From Acidobacteriota bacterium (GTDB lineage Bacteria; Acidobacteriota; Blastocatellia; HR10): DNA of 64,000 nucleotides. Made by a program: the position numbers and the translations under genes. Below the pieces are notes generated by a model, which worked only from the letters and a program-made list of their open reading frames with translations, made no database searches and had not been told where the DNA came from. The stretch lies in NCBI GenBank assembly GCA_030550025.1, contig JAUQQC010000005.1:62001-126000 (forward strand), written 5' to 3'. Below, in pieces: positions 8,998-17,459 of the stretch; the first letter of the stretch is position 1; each line of letters starts with the position of its first letter.

Positions 8998-9118
8998 TAC
9001 GATGGAGCGCTCTCCAAGTCGGAATGGCCCCTCCGGAAGGAGAGTCACCCCCCTTTTAGGATCCCTTGCGAGCCCCTAAGGCCTTTGATACCATATGAGG
9101 ACGATTAGGAGGCACCTT

Positions 9119-11467
9119 ATGGGAGCCATCTTGATCGTGGATGATGAAGAGAGTATCCGAGAGCTCTTGAAGGAGTTACTGAAGGAATTGCTGGCGACCC
9201 CAGAGGTGAAGGGGTGGGCGGATCTAGGGATCACGCGACTGCTCACGGCTTCGGAAGGAGCGGAAGCCGTGGCCCTGATAGAGCGCGAAGAGCTCGCCCT
9301 GGCGATCGTGGACATTAACCTCCCTGGTCCTGATGGCATGCAGGTGCTGGCGCGGATCAAGGAACGCAGCCCGGAGACGGAGGTCATCATCCTCACCGGA
9401 TACGCCTCTTTGGAAACGGCCATTGAAGCCGTGCGGCGTGGGGCTTACGACTATATCACCAAGCCCTTCGATCACGCGCGGCTGCTCAAAGTGGTGGCGC
9501 GCGCACTCGATCGCTGGCGGCTTCGGAAAGAGAATCAACGACTGCTCCAGACGCTGGAGAAGCGCGTCGCGGAGCTCCACTTGCTCTATGAACTGACGAC
9601 CTCGCTCAATCGCGTGCTCGAACCGCGGCGCTTGCTGATGGTGGTCGCGGAAGGGCTGACCCAGGCGATCTCCTTTGATGTCCTGAGTCTGCTGCTTGTG
9701 GGACCACAGGCCGAGCTGGCCGTGATCCCCCGCCATGCCGTGAGCGAGGTTTTCCTGGATCACGTGAAGCAGCAGGTCCTTGAGGCGGCGCGCCGGATTT
9801 TCCCGGCGCTCTCGGAGGCCTCCGTCGCTTTTCATGTACTCGAGCCGGAGACGCTGCCCGCCCAGGTCCTCGTCGCCGAAGAGCCGCAAGCGTCTCTCGC
9901 GATCCCTCTTGAGGAAGAAGGGGCCGTCATCGGCGTATTCCATCTCAGTCGCGCTCAGGCCGAGGCGTTCACGCCGGATGAAGAAGCCTTCGTGCGCATC
10001 ATCGCCCAGCAGGTGCTGATCGCGTTGAACCGACTGCGCGAGATCGCTGCGGCCGAGCAGGACAAAATCAATGCGATGCTGGAGAGCATGAGCGAGGGCG
10101 TCGTCATGGTCGATGAGATGCGTCAGGTGCGCGTGATTAATCGCGCGGCGAAGGAGGTCCTGGGATTGGCGGGCGACGCGCCCATGGACGCGTTTCTGAA
10201 ACGCTGCGAGGAGCTGGGGCTCTGCGATTTGCTCCAAGATGGACATCAGGAACAACAGAGCCTGGAACGTCGTCTGGAAGGGCCGATCCCTCGAGTCCTG
10301 AAAATCAACGTCAATCGAGTGCGAAGCCACACGGGCGAGCCTTGGGGAACCGTCTTCACCTTTCACGACGTGACGCGGGAGAGGGAGCTGGAGCAGATGA
10401 GACAAGATTTGCTCTCGCAAATCTCTCACGATCTCCGAACGCCCTTATCGCTCATCAAGAATGCGCTCGGTATTGTGCTCGCTCAGAAGGCCGGTGCCCT
10501 GACGCCGGAGCAACTGCGCTTCCTCTCGATCGCGAACAAAAATGCCGACAAGCTGGCTCATCTCCTGGACACCATTTTGGACTTGGATCGCATTCGGAGG
10601 GGGAAGTTGGAGTTGGAGATCGAGTTGTTGGATGTGGAGGGCGCAATTGACGCGGCGCTGGCGACGTTCCAACCGATCGCCGAACAGAAACAGATCACGC
10701 TGCAGAAGCAACTGGCCGAGGAGTTGCCCAAGGTCTACGCCGATGCCGGACGCCTGGAACAAATCCTCAACAATCTCCTCCAGAATGCCATCAAGTTCAC
10801 GGCCGAAGGTGGGCACGTATGGATTCGCGCGACGCCTTACACGGATCCAGCTGATCCCGAGACGGCTTGGGTTCGCATTGACGTCCAAGACACGGGCATC
10901 GGCATCCCCGCCGATGCGCGCGAGCGCATCTTCGAGGGGTACTACCGCGGACCGGCGGCGAAAGAGCAAGGATTGGGGCTCGGACTCGCCATCACGAAGG
11001 CATTGATCGAAGCCCATAAGGGACGAATCTGGGTCGAGAGCACCGTGGGAGAGGGGAGCTGTTTCTCGTTTCTCCTGCCGGCTGAAGTCCGGCGCGTGCG
11101 AAAGCCCATGATCTTGATCGTCGAGGACGAGCCCGATATGGTCGAGACGCTGAGCTTTCACCTACAGAGCGAGGGCTTCGCGTGCGAAGCGGCCCATACG
11201 GGGATGGAGGCGCTACGCAAAGCGAACGAATTAGTTCCGGACGCTATCCTCTTGGACATCATGCTCCCGGATATCAACGGCTATCAGGTTTGCCGGCGCC
11301 TGAAGTCCGAAGAGCGGACGCGCCACATTCCGATCCTCATGCTGACGGCACGCTCGCAGGCGAGCGATCGGTTTTGGGGGATGGAAGCGGGGGCCGAAGC
11401 GTACATCGTGAAGCCGTTTGAGATCGAGGAGGTTACGACGAAGCTTCGGGAGGTGCTCAAGGTGTGA
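9119..11467 (+). CDS. hybrid histidine kinase, REC-GAF-PAS-HisKA-HATPase-REC
   Basis: A soluble 782-residue signalling protein with a receiver domain at each end. The N-terminal REC (1-125) has the acidic pocket VDDEE and phospho-acceptor Asp65 in VDINLPGPDG. A GAF-like region follows (about 160-315), then a PAS-like segment (about 325-420). The HisKA box SQISHDLRTPLS has its His near residue 437, followed by the ATPase boxes NNLLQNAIKF, DTGIGIPADA and GLGLGLAI. A second REC (VEDEPDM, LDIMLPDINGY, KPFE) ends the protein. There is no membrane segment, so it should sense a cytoplasmic signal. The ATG at 9119 has a perfect AGGAGG seven bases upstream and is preferred to the track start at 9095. 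Its stop overlaps the HEAT-protein GTG by four bases, linking it to the downstream envelope genes. Confidence 0.93.
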   Translation: MGAILIVDDEESIRELLKELLKELLATPEVKGWADLGITRLLTASEGAEAVALIEREELALAIVDINLPGPDGMQVLARIKERSPETEVIILTGYASLETAIEAVRRGAYDYITKPFDHARLLKVVARALDRWRLRKENQRLLQTLEKRVAELHLLYELTTSLNRVLEPRRLLMVVAEGLTQAISFDVLSLLLVGPQAELAVIPRHAVSEVFLDHVKQQVLEAARRIFPALSEASVAFHVLEPETLPAQVLVAEEPQASLAIPLEEEGAVIGVFHLSRAQAEAFTPDEEAFVRIIAQQVLIALNRLREIAAAEQDKINAMLESMSEGVVMVDEMRQVRVINRAAKEVLGLAGDAPMDAFLKRCEELGLCDLLQDGHQEQQSLERRLEGPIPRVLKINVNRVRSHTGEPWGTVFTFHDVTRERELEQMRQDLLSQISHDLRTPLSLIKNALGIVLAQKAGALTPEQLRFLSIANKNADKLAHLLDTILDLDRIRRGKLELEIELLDVEGAIDAALATFQPIAEQKQITLQKQLAEELPKVYADAGRLEQILNNLLQNAIKFTAEGGHVWIRATPYTDPADPETAWVRIDVQDTGIGIPADARERIFEGYYRGPAAKEQGLGLGLAITKALIEAHKGRIWVESTVGEGSCFSFLLPAEVRRVRKPMILIVEDEPDMVETLSFHLQSEGFACEAAHTGMEALRKANELVPDAILLDIMLPDINGYQVCRRLKSEERTRHIPILMLTARSQASDRFWGMEAGAEAYIVKPFEIEEVTTKLREVLKV

Positions 11468-14400
11468 TCCCCAGCGAATCGCTGCGCATGTGGTTGATCT
11501 GGAGCATCCTAGTGATCGCTGGCGGGATCCTCCTGGCGATCACGACGGTTCTCATCCGGGAATCGTGGCGGCGATGGCGGCAGTGGCGCCTGGCGCGGAT
11601 TCGGCGGCGGTTCCATGCGATGCTCGAGGACATAGACCGCATGGGTGAGATCGCTCTGGCCGAGCTAGCCGAACAGCTCAAGAAGACCTTCGGCCCAAAA
11701 CACCTGGAATGGCTCTTGAACGAGAGCGTGGAGTTGGCCGACGTCTCCCTGCAGGCGAAGTTTCAAGTGCTCTACGAGCATTTGGGCCTTTTGGACCGCT
11801 ATCTTCATGACCTCCGCCATTCGCCCCGCTGGAGCGTTCGCGCGGGCGCGGCGCGACGACTTGGGGAGATCGGCAGCGCGCGAGCCGTTCCGGGACTGCT
11901 TGACGCCATGCGCGATCCCTACGAGGATGAGGACGTCAAGCTCGCGTGCGCCCGTGCCCTGGGGATGATCCGCGATCCGCAAGCGATCCCCTTTCTGATC
12001 GAGGCCTTGCGGGAGCCGGACAGATGGGTCTCGCCGCGAGTGGCCGAAGTGCTCATCCCCTTTGGGTCGCTCGCCGAAGCGCCACTGATCGAGGCGCTTC
12101 GAGACCCGAATTCGGACAATCTACGCACATGGGCCGCGAGCATCCTCGGGGAGATGCGCTCCCGCGTCGCCGTGCCGAATCTCATTCGCGCCTTGTGGGA
12201 TCGCGCGGAATCCGTTCGAGCGGCGGCGGCGCGCGCCCTGGGAGAGATCGCCGACCCTCGCGCGGTGAACGCGCTTTTGGAAGGAACGTTGCGAGACCCT
12301 TCGGCACTTGTTCGGATGGAGGCGGCTGTCGCCTTGGGGAAGATTGGGGATGAGAAGGCCGTGGAAGCCCTGCAACTGGCCCTCGCTGATCCCGACCCAA
12401 TCGTCCGCTTGCACGCCCTCGAAGCGCTGGAGATGATCGGTCCTTCGGCCGGCGAAGTGCTCGAAGGCTCGCTGACCGATGATGACCCCGAGGTGCGGCA
12501 TCGGACAGCCGCCGTGTTGGAACGGCTGGGATACGTCCAGGCGCAACTGGACCGACTCAAGAGCGAGGATGCCGTCGAACGTGCCATGGCGCGGCGGAAA
12601 CTGGCCTTGATCGGGAAAGCGGGACTTCGGGAATCGCTTTTGGCCGGTCTGCAAGATCCCGATTTTCGCGTACGCGCACAAGTCTGTCAGGTGCTCGCCG
12701 AACTGGGAGAGAAATCCCCAGGAATTCTCGAAGCCCTGCATCTGGCCACGAGCGACCGAGAATGGTCCGTCCGCGCGCAAGCGGTCACGGCATTGGGGAA
12801 GCTGCGGGCGAAAGAGGCCTTGCCGCGACTCATCGAGCGCCTGGGGGACGACGAAGCGATCGTACGCGAGGCGGCAGCCGCGGCGATCGCGGAGATGGAG
12901 GCGGCTGATCTGACGGCCTTTCTGCCCCAATTCCTGAACTTGCTTCGTGATCCGAACGCCTGGATTCGCGCGGCAGCGGCTACGATCTTGCAGCGGATTC
13001 CTGATGCTCAAGCGCGGGAGGCACTTCTTGAGGCGCTCAAGGATCCGGTCGAGGACGTGCGCGCGCAAGCCGCTCGTTCGCTTCACGCTTTTCCAGAAGC
13101 GCGCGTCGTTTCGGCTTTGCTCACCGCGTTAGACGATCCGAGTCCCTCGGTCCGCCTTGCCGCAGTATGGAGTCTCAAGACCTTGGGTGCTCAAGAGGCC
13201 ATCAAGCCTCTTATGGGGCTCCTGGACACGACGGATGAGGGCCTTCAAGATGCGGTCGCCGATGCCCTCGCCTACTTGGTTGGGGATGTGCGCGCTCTCC
13301 TCCGGGAGCTTCAAGGTCTCTCTAGCGAAGCGGGACGACGCGGAGCGGTTCGCACGCTCGCCCGACGTCGGGAGAGGGAGGCGGCGGAAGCTTTATGTGC
13401 GTTCCTGCGCGATCCCTCTGCGCGCGTGCGCGAGGCGGCGGCGCGCGCGCTTGGGCGATATCGAGAGCGACGTGTCGTCGAAGCCTTGCTGGCGGCCCTG
13501 AACGATCCTGCCGAGTCCGTCCGCATCGCTGCTCTGGATGCACTCAGCGAGATCAGGGCTACGGAAGCGCTCGATGCCGTCATGAGGGCCACGCGAGATC
13601 CGAGCGATCGCGTCAAGCAACATGCTGCCGTATGCTTGGGCAAATTGGGCGACTCGAACGCTCAAGCCCCACTCGCGGAGTTGCTCAACGCCCCACCCCC
13701 TTCGGTGCAAGCGGCGGCGGCAATCGGCCTCGCTCTCTTGCGCAATACGGCACACGTCCCGGAGATACTCGCGCGGCTCAAGGACCCACAGGTCCAAGCG
13801 GCGGCTCGCGCGTGGCTCGAACGCGAATCGAAGGAGACGATCGCGCGAGTTCGCGCATTCCTCCACATCGAGGCTTTGGATGATCTCGTGCTCCCCGACT
13901 TCGAGCGCATGATCGAACATTATATCCACATCGTCCGACATAGTCAGGACAGCGACGCTCGCTGGCACGCCGTTCAAGGACTCGGTCTGACGGGCGATGC
14001 TCGATCCCTGGAACTTCTTCAAGAGGCACTCGCCCGCGATCCCGACGCGCGCGTGCGCGCCGAAGCGCTTCGCACGCTGGCTCGGGTCGCCCCCCCCACT
14101 GATGTGAGCGCTGCGGCATTTCGGGCCTTGCGCGATCCCGACCTTCACGTCCGAATGGAAGCGGTGAGACTCCTTGGACAGCTTCGAGATCCGAAAGCGA
14201 CGGATCCGCTTCTGGAGCAGCTCGCGATTGCCGAGCCGCTTTATCGAGAGACGATCGCTCACGCGCTCGCGGCCATCTTCCAAAAAGAGCCACAGCCGCT
14301 TGTGACGCTGGCGCTCGCGACGGAGAAGACCCCCGTGCTGCTTGGCCTTCTGCGCGCGCTCGAGCTGCTCGAATCCCCCCGCGCGCTCCCCGTGTTTCGT

Positions 14401-14658
14401 TGGGCGCTGCAACATCCGGATGCCGAGGTGCGCCGCGCGGGCGTATCCGCCTTGGCGAAACTCGAAGGGGCGGAAGCGCGAGCGTTGCTCCTTGCGGCCT
14501 TGAAGGATCCGGATCCCCAGCTTCGGATTCACGCGGCACAGGTCCTCGGGAGCTTGGACGCTCACACGTACCGCAGCGTCCTTCGGACATTGGAGCAGGA
14601 TCCGGTCCCTGAGGTTCGAGAAGCCGTCCACCGTCTGTTAACCGGAAGCCCGCGATGA
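11464..14658 (+). CDS. membrane-anchored HEAT-repeat protein, 1064 residues
   Basis: One N-terminal membrane helix (about residues 9-30) followed by a basic stretch, a short helical linker and then roughly 25 to 30 tandem HEAT (PBS-lyase-type) repeats of about 31 residues to the C terminus, each with the pattern DPxxxVRxxAAxALGxI. No catalytic domain is visible. Such solenoids are protein-binding scaffolds. With the N terminus in the membrane, the solenoid probably faces the cytoplasm, since Arg-rich residues follow the helix. It starts with GTG overlapping the kinase stop (GTGA); an ATG at 11488 is an alternative. Its own stop overlaps the next small ORF. The coupling suggests a scaffold linking the kinase to the glycan-synthesis proteins downstream, which is inference. 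Confidence 0.85.
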   Translation: MIPSESLRMWLIWSILVIAGGILLAITTVLIRESWRRWRQWRLARIRRRFHAMLEDIDRMGEIALAELAEQLKKTFGPKHLEWLLNESVELADVSLQAKFQVLYEHLGLLDRYLHDLRHSPRWSVRAGAARRLGEIGSARAVPGLLDAMRDPYEDEDVKLACARALGMIRDPQAIPFLIEALREPDRWVSPRVAEVLIPFGSLAEAPLIEALRDPNSDNLRTWAASILGEMRSRVAVPNLIRALWDRAESVRAAAARALGEIADPRAVNALLEGTLRDPSALVRMEAAVALGKIGDEKAVEALQLALADPDPIVRLHALEALEMIGPSAGEVLEGSLTDDDPEVRHRTAAVLERLGYVQAQLDRLKSEDAVERAMARRKLALIGKAGLRESLLAGLQDPDFRVRAQVCQVLAELGEKSPGILEALHLATSDREWSVRAQAVTALGKLRAKEALPRLIERLGDDEAIVREAAAAAIAEMEAADLTAFLPQFLNLLRDPNAWIRAAAATILQRIPDAQAREALLEALKDPVEDVRAQAARSLHAFPEARVVSALLTALDDPSPSVRLAAVWSLKTLGAQEAIKPLMGLLDTTDEGLQDAVADALAYLVGDVRALLRELQGLSSEAGRRGAVRTLARRREREAAEALCAFLRDPSARVREAAARALGRYRERRVVEALLAALNDPAESVRIAALDALSEIRATEALDAVMRATRDPSDRVKQHAAVCLGKLGDSNAQAPLAELLNAPPPSVQAAAAIGLALLRNTAHVPEILARLKDPQVQAAARAWLERESKETIARVRAFLHIEALDDLVLPDFERMIEHYIHIVRHSQDSDARWHAVQGLGLTGDARSLELLQEALARDPDARVRAEALRTLARVAPPTDVSAAAFRALRDPDLHVRMEAVRLLGQLRDPKATDPLLEQLAIAEPLYRETIAHALAAIFQKEPQPLVTLALATEKTPVLLGLLRALELLESPRALPVFRWALQHPDAEVRRAGVSALAKLEGAEARALLLAALKDPDPQLRIHAAQVLGSLDAHTYRSVLRTLEQDPVPEVREAVHRLLTGSPR

Positions 14659-14792
14659 GGACCACTCGTCCTTCCCGGAGCGAATGGTTCACTCTCGTAC
14701 TGCTCAGCGTGGCGCTGGCTGCGTACATCGTCGTGCATTGGCCGCTCACGAAGGCGACGGTGATCGTCGTGCGCTCTCTGCTGGGATGGTGA
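14655..14792 (+). CDS. 45-residue single-pass membrane peptide
   Basis: This ORF is too short for the supplied track. It starts with an ATG that overlaps the HEAT-protein stop (ATGA), has GGAAG six bases upstream, and ends just before the next gene. The product has a basic N terminus (MRTTRPSRSEWF), one hydrophobic helix (TLVLLSVALAAYIVVHW), and a second hydrophobic tail ending in LLGW. I do not recognise a family. The tight fit within a chain of overlapping genes and the coherent membrane sequence argue for a real gene, perhaps a small subunit or stabiliser of the neighbouring glycosyltransferase. Confidence 0.55.
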   Translation: MRTTRPSRSEWFTLVLLSVALAAYIVVHWPLTKATVIVVRSLLGW

Positions 14793-14834
14793 GCGATGAC
14801 GCCGAACGCTTCGGAAACCGGAGGAGGCCATAAG

Positions 14835-17459
14835 GTGCGGAGAAGCATCTGGGTCGAAGGACATTCGTCGAAAGCGATGTCGGCAACGCGGGGAGCATTC
14901 CTGTGGCCGGCAGATGCGTTCTTTGGGCTCGCCGTGCTCGTCTGGATCGCGCTACTTCACTCGGCGCTCACATCCGCGAGTTGGCCGCTCGCAATGCCAT
15001 GGATCTTGATGGGATTGATCGCTCTCGCGCACGGGCTATGGATCCGCGCGCTACCTCTGGAGATCCCTTATCGAACGCTCGCGACGGCTCTGGTGACTTC
15101 CGCGCAAATGGTCGTCTCGCAGATCGCCCTGGGACTCTTCGGTCGCTTGACGGCGTCGCTGTTGCTTCTGACCAACCTCGCGATCGTGGCCGGGCTCTTG
15201 ATGAGCTATCCCCTCCTGGTGCGGAAGCGTCTGGTGCGCGCGCCCTCTTCCGTCCACGTGCGGCCCTCTCCCATCGGGTATCTCCTTGGCGGGCTCGTGG
15301 CCGTCACCTACGGCTTCATCCTCCATCTGGAGCGAATGGTGCCCCCTCACGATGTGGACTCGCTGAACTACCATCTGCTCGACGTCCTCACGTATGCGCA
15401 AAATCGAAATCTCGATCCCTTCCCCTTCGCGTGGATTCAGCCCTATTTCCCGAAGGTCGGGGAGCTGCTCACGCTCTGGATTTATCTGCTCGGGGGTGAG
15501 AACAAGGCGGCTTTCGTCCATCTGAACACCGTGCAGATCCCCTTCGCCTTCATGGGCGGATGGGCCGTGTGGAGCTTGGCTCACGCGTTCGGACTTCGGC
15601 AAGGAGCCGCGTTCGCCCTGTCGCTCTACGTGCTCACGCCTCTGGTCTTGCTCCAATCGCTGACGACGATGGTGGACGTGATCGCAGCGGCATTCTTTCT
15701 GACGGCCCTCGCCTTCCTGGTTCGACATCTCCAAAATCGGCGGTCGCTCGAGCTGCATCTGTTCGCGCTCGCCTTCGGGCTACTGCTCGGCACCAAGTTC
15801 ACGTTCCTCTATCTCTCGCTCCCCCTGATCGTCGTCTTCCTCTTCGGCGTGGATCGAGGGGAGCTCCCACTCCGGGAGCACGTGCGCCCGTTATGGCCAC
15901 GAGCCGGGACGCTGTTGGTGTGCGTGCTGCTCGGCGGGGGATTCTGGATGATCCGAAATGCGCTCGTCTTCGGGAACCCCGTCTATCCCGTGCGCGTGGC
16001 GATCGGAGCGAAGACGGTTTTCGACGGCCCCATCTCCATGACGCAGCATTCGGAGCTGCACGAGCGGCGATTCGTCCATCGGCGCTGGCAGTGGATTTTC
16101 TATCCGTTCCGCGAAGCCTATGTGGACGATCCGCGATTCCACACGGCTCCGGAGATCCCTGTGCATTACGGCTGGTCGAACGGCTTCGGCCCGCAATTCG
16201 CCATGGGGGGGATCGCTACGCTCTTGATGCTCATTCGGGCGCGACGGCGACGCGACCGATTGCTCTTCTGGACGCTCATGACGTTGCCGCTCAGCATCGT
16301 CCTCTGGTGGGTCCTGAATCCGTATCGCGAACCGCGATACATCTTGGCGATCTGTGGAGTAGCGATCCTCGCGCTCCTGACGCTGCAGAGCGAGCTGACG
16401 CGATCCGGCCGCGCGTTTCTCACCGGGGCCATGGTCGCCGCCGCGTTCTTCTCCGTCTTGGCGACTGGTGGGCATTTGATCGAGCGCGAGGGGGGGAGTT
16501 GCGGGCGCTCCCTTTTGCGCGTCCTCCAAAGCGGTCGGGTCGGTCCGGAAGCCGTCGCGAACTACCCCCTCGTCAAGGAATACGGGCCCGCGATCGAGGG
16601 ACTCATCTGGATCGCCGATCACCTCCGGCATCGCACGATCGCCTACACGGTGCCGGATTTCGCCGCGCTCTTGTACGGATGGGATCATACGAATCGGCTC
16701 GTCCACATCCCGACGTGGGAATTCGCGAAGCTCACGCATCTGCCGCGCGCGACGACGTATGCCGAATGGCGGCGGCTCCTAGCGGAACATCGCGTGGACT
16801 ACATCTTCTTCTATGATCCGCCGACCTACGATGCGCCCTATCCGGTCGCCGAATGGATCCGCGCGCATCCGGAAGACTTCGAGGTCGTACAGTCGTGGGG
16901 ACCGACGGTCACGCTCCTGCGCCCGCGATCTCTCGATTGGGCGAAAGCCTCCACCGCTCCTTCCACCTGGCCAGCCGGAACATCGGTGCGAGCGTTTCCG
17001 CAGCTGAATGATCCGTCGTCCTGGCAGGTGTACCTGGAAGTCCGCGGATGCGAGATCGCGCGCGCATCGGCTGAAGGAGGCATCCGCCTGAGCTGGCGTT
17101 TCACCACGCGCGAGAACGATTACGGTGAGATCCTGGCCGGGATCGAATTCACCGATTGGTCGGCGGCCCGCTGGCTGGACTTCCAGCTCTTCTCATCAGG
17201 GGCTCCCGATCTCCTCTTCGTGTACGTGAAGAATCTCGATCCGAAGCAGTATGCGCGATTTCGGATCTCGTTGCGTGCGCTCTCACCCGGATGGAATCGC
17301 GTGCGCATTGATCTGACTCGACCCGAGCGGAAGACCGAAAGATTCACGCTGGCGGATGTGCGAACCATCCACCTGGTCGTGGACGATGACCCGGATGAGC
17401 GCATCGGGACGGGAGAGATCATCGTGAGAGATTTTCGGCTCGTGAAGGAGGGAGGATGA
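14835..17459 (+). CDS. GT-C-type membrane glycosyltransferase with C-terminal carbohydrate-binding-like domain
   Basis: A large integral membrane protein with about 12 to 14 helices over the first 530 residues. The loop after an early helix carries PHDVDSLNYHLLDVL, an acidic motif like the one GT-C enzymes use with polyprenyl-phosphate sugar donors. A soluble segment follows, and the last ~170 residues (NDPSSWQVYLEV to VRDFRLVKEGG) look like a beta-sandwich of the CBM11/CIA30 type. A GAGGAGG seven bases before the GTG at 14835 makes this a better start than the track ATG at 14796, but both are possible. Its stop overlaps the following ATG (ATGA). The sugar and acceptor are unknown. The gene content points to extracytoplasmic transfer onto a polysaccharide. 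Confidence 0.75.
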   Translation: MRRSIWVEGHSSKAMSATRGAFLWPADAFFGLAVLVWIALLHSALTSASWPLAMPWILMGLIALAHGLWIRALPLEIPYRTLATALVTSAQMVVSQIALGLFGRLTASLLLLTNLAIVAGLLMSYPLLVRKRLVRAPSSVHVRPSPIGYLLGGLVAVTYGFILHLERMVPPHDVDSLNYHLLDVLTYAQNRNLDPFPFAWIQPYFPKVGELLTLWIYLLGGENKAAFVHLNTVQIPFAFMGGWAVWSLAHAFGLRQGAAFALSLYVLTPLVLLQSLTTMVDVIAAAFFLTALAFLVRHLQNRRSLELHLFALAFGLLLGTKFTFLYLSLPLIVVFLFGVDRGELPLREHVRPLWPRAGTLLVCVLLGGGFWMIRNALVFGNPVYPVRVAIGAKTVFDGPISMTQHSELHERRFVHRRWQWIFYPFREAYVDDPRFHTAPEIPVHYGWSNGFGPQFAMGGIATLLMLIRARRRRDRLLFWTLMTLPLSIVLWWVLNPYREPRYILAICGVAILALLTLQSELTRSGRAFLTGAMVAAAFFSVLATGGHLIEREGGSCGRSLLRVLQSGRVGPEAVANYPLVKEYGPAIEGLIWIADHLRHRTIAYTVPDFAALLYGWDHTNRLVHIPTWEFAKLTHLPRATTYAEWRRLLAEHRVDYIFFYDPPTYDAPYPVAEWIRAHPEDFEVVQSWGPTVTLLRPRSLDWAKASTAPSTWPAGTSVRAFPQLNDPSSWQVYLEVRGCEIARASAEGGIRLSWRFTTRENDYGEILAGIEFTDWSAARWLDFQLFSSGAPDLLFVYVKNLDPKQYARFRISLRALSPGWNRVRIDLTRPERKTERFTLADVRTIHLVVDDDPDERIGTGEIIVRDFRLVKEGG

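Noticed and set aside
9224-10429. 401-residue minus-strand ORF
   Set aside because: Antisense to the hybrid kinase; Arg/Gln/His-rich and domainless.
13393-14631. 412-residue minus-strand ORF
   Set aside because: Antisense to the HEAT-repeat gene; mirrors its repeat structure.
12947-14658. Tandem repeats in the HEAT gene as a possible DNA repeat or CRISPR-like array
   Set aside because: The periodicity of about 93 bases is at protein level with divergent codons; it is the HEAT repeat, not a nucleotide repeat.
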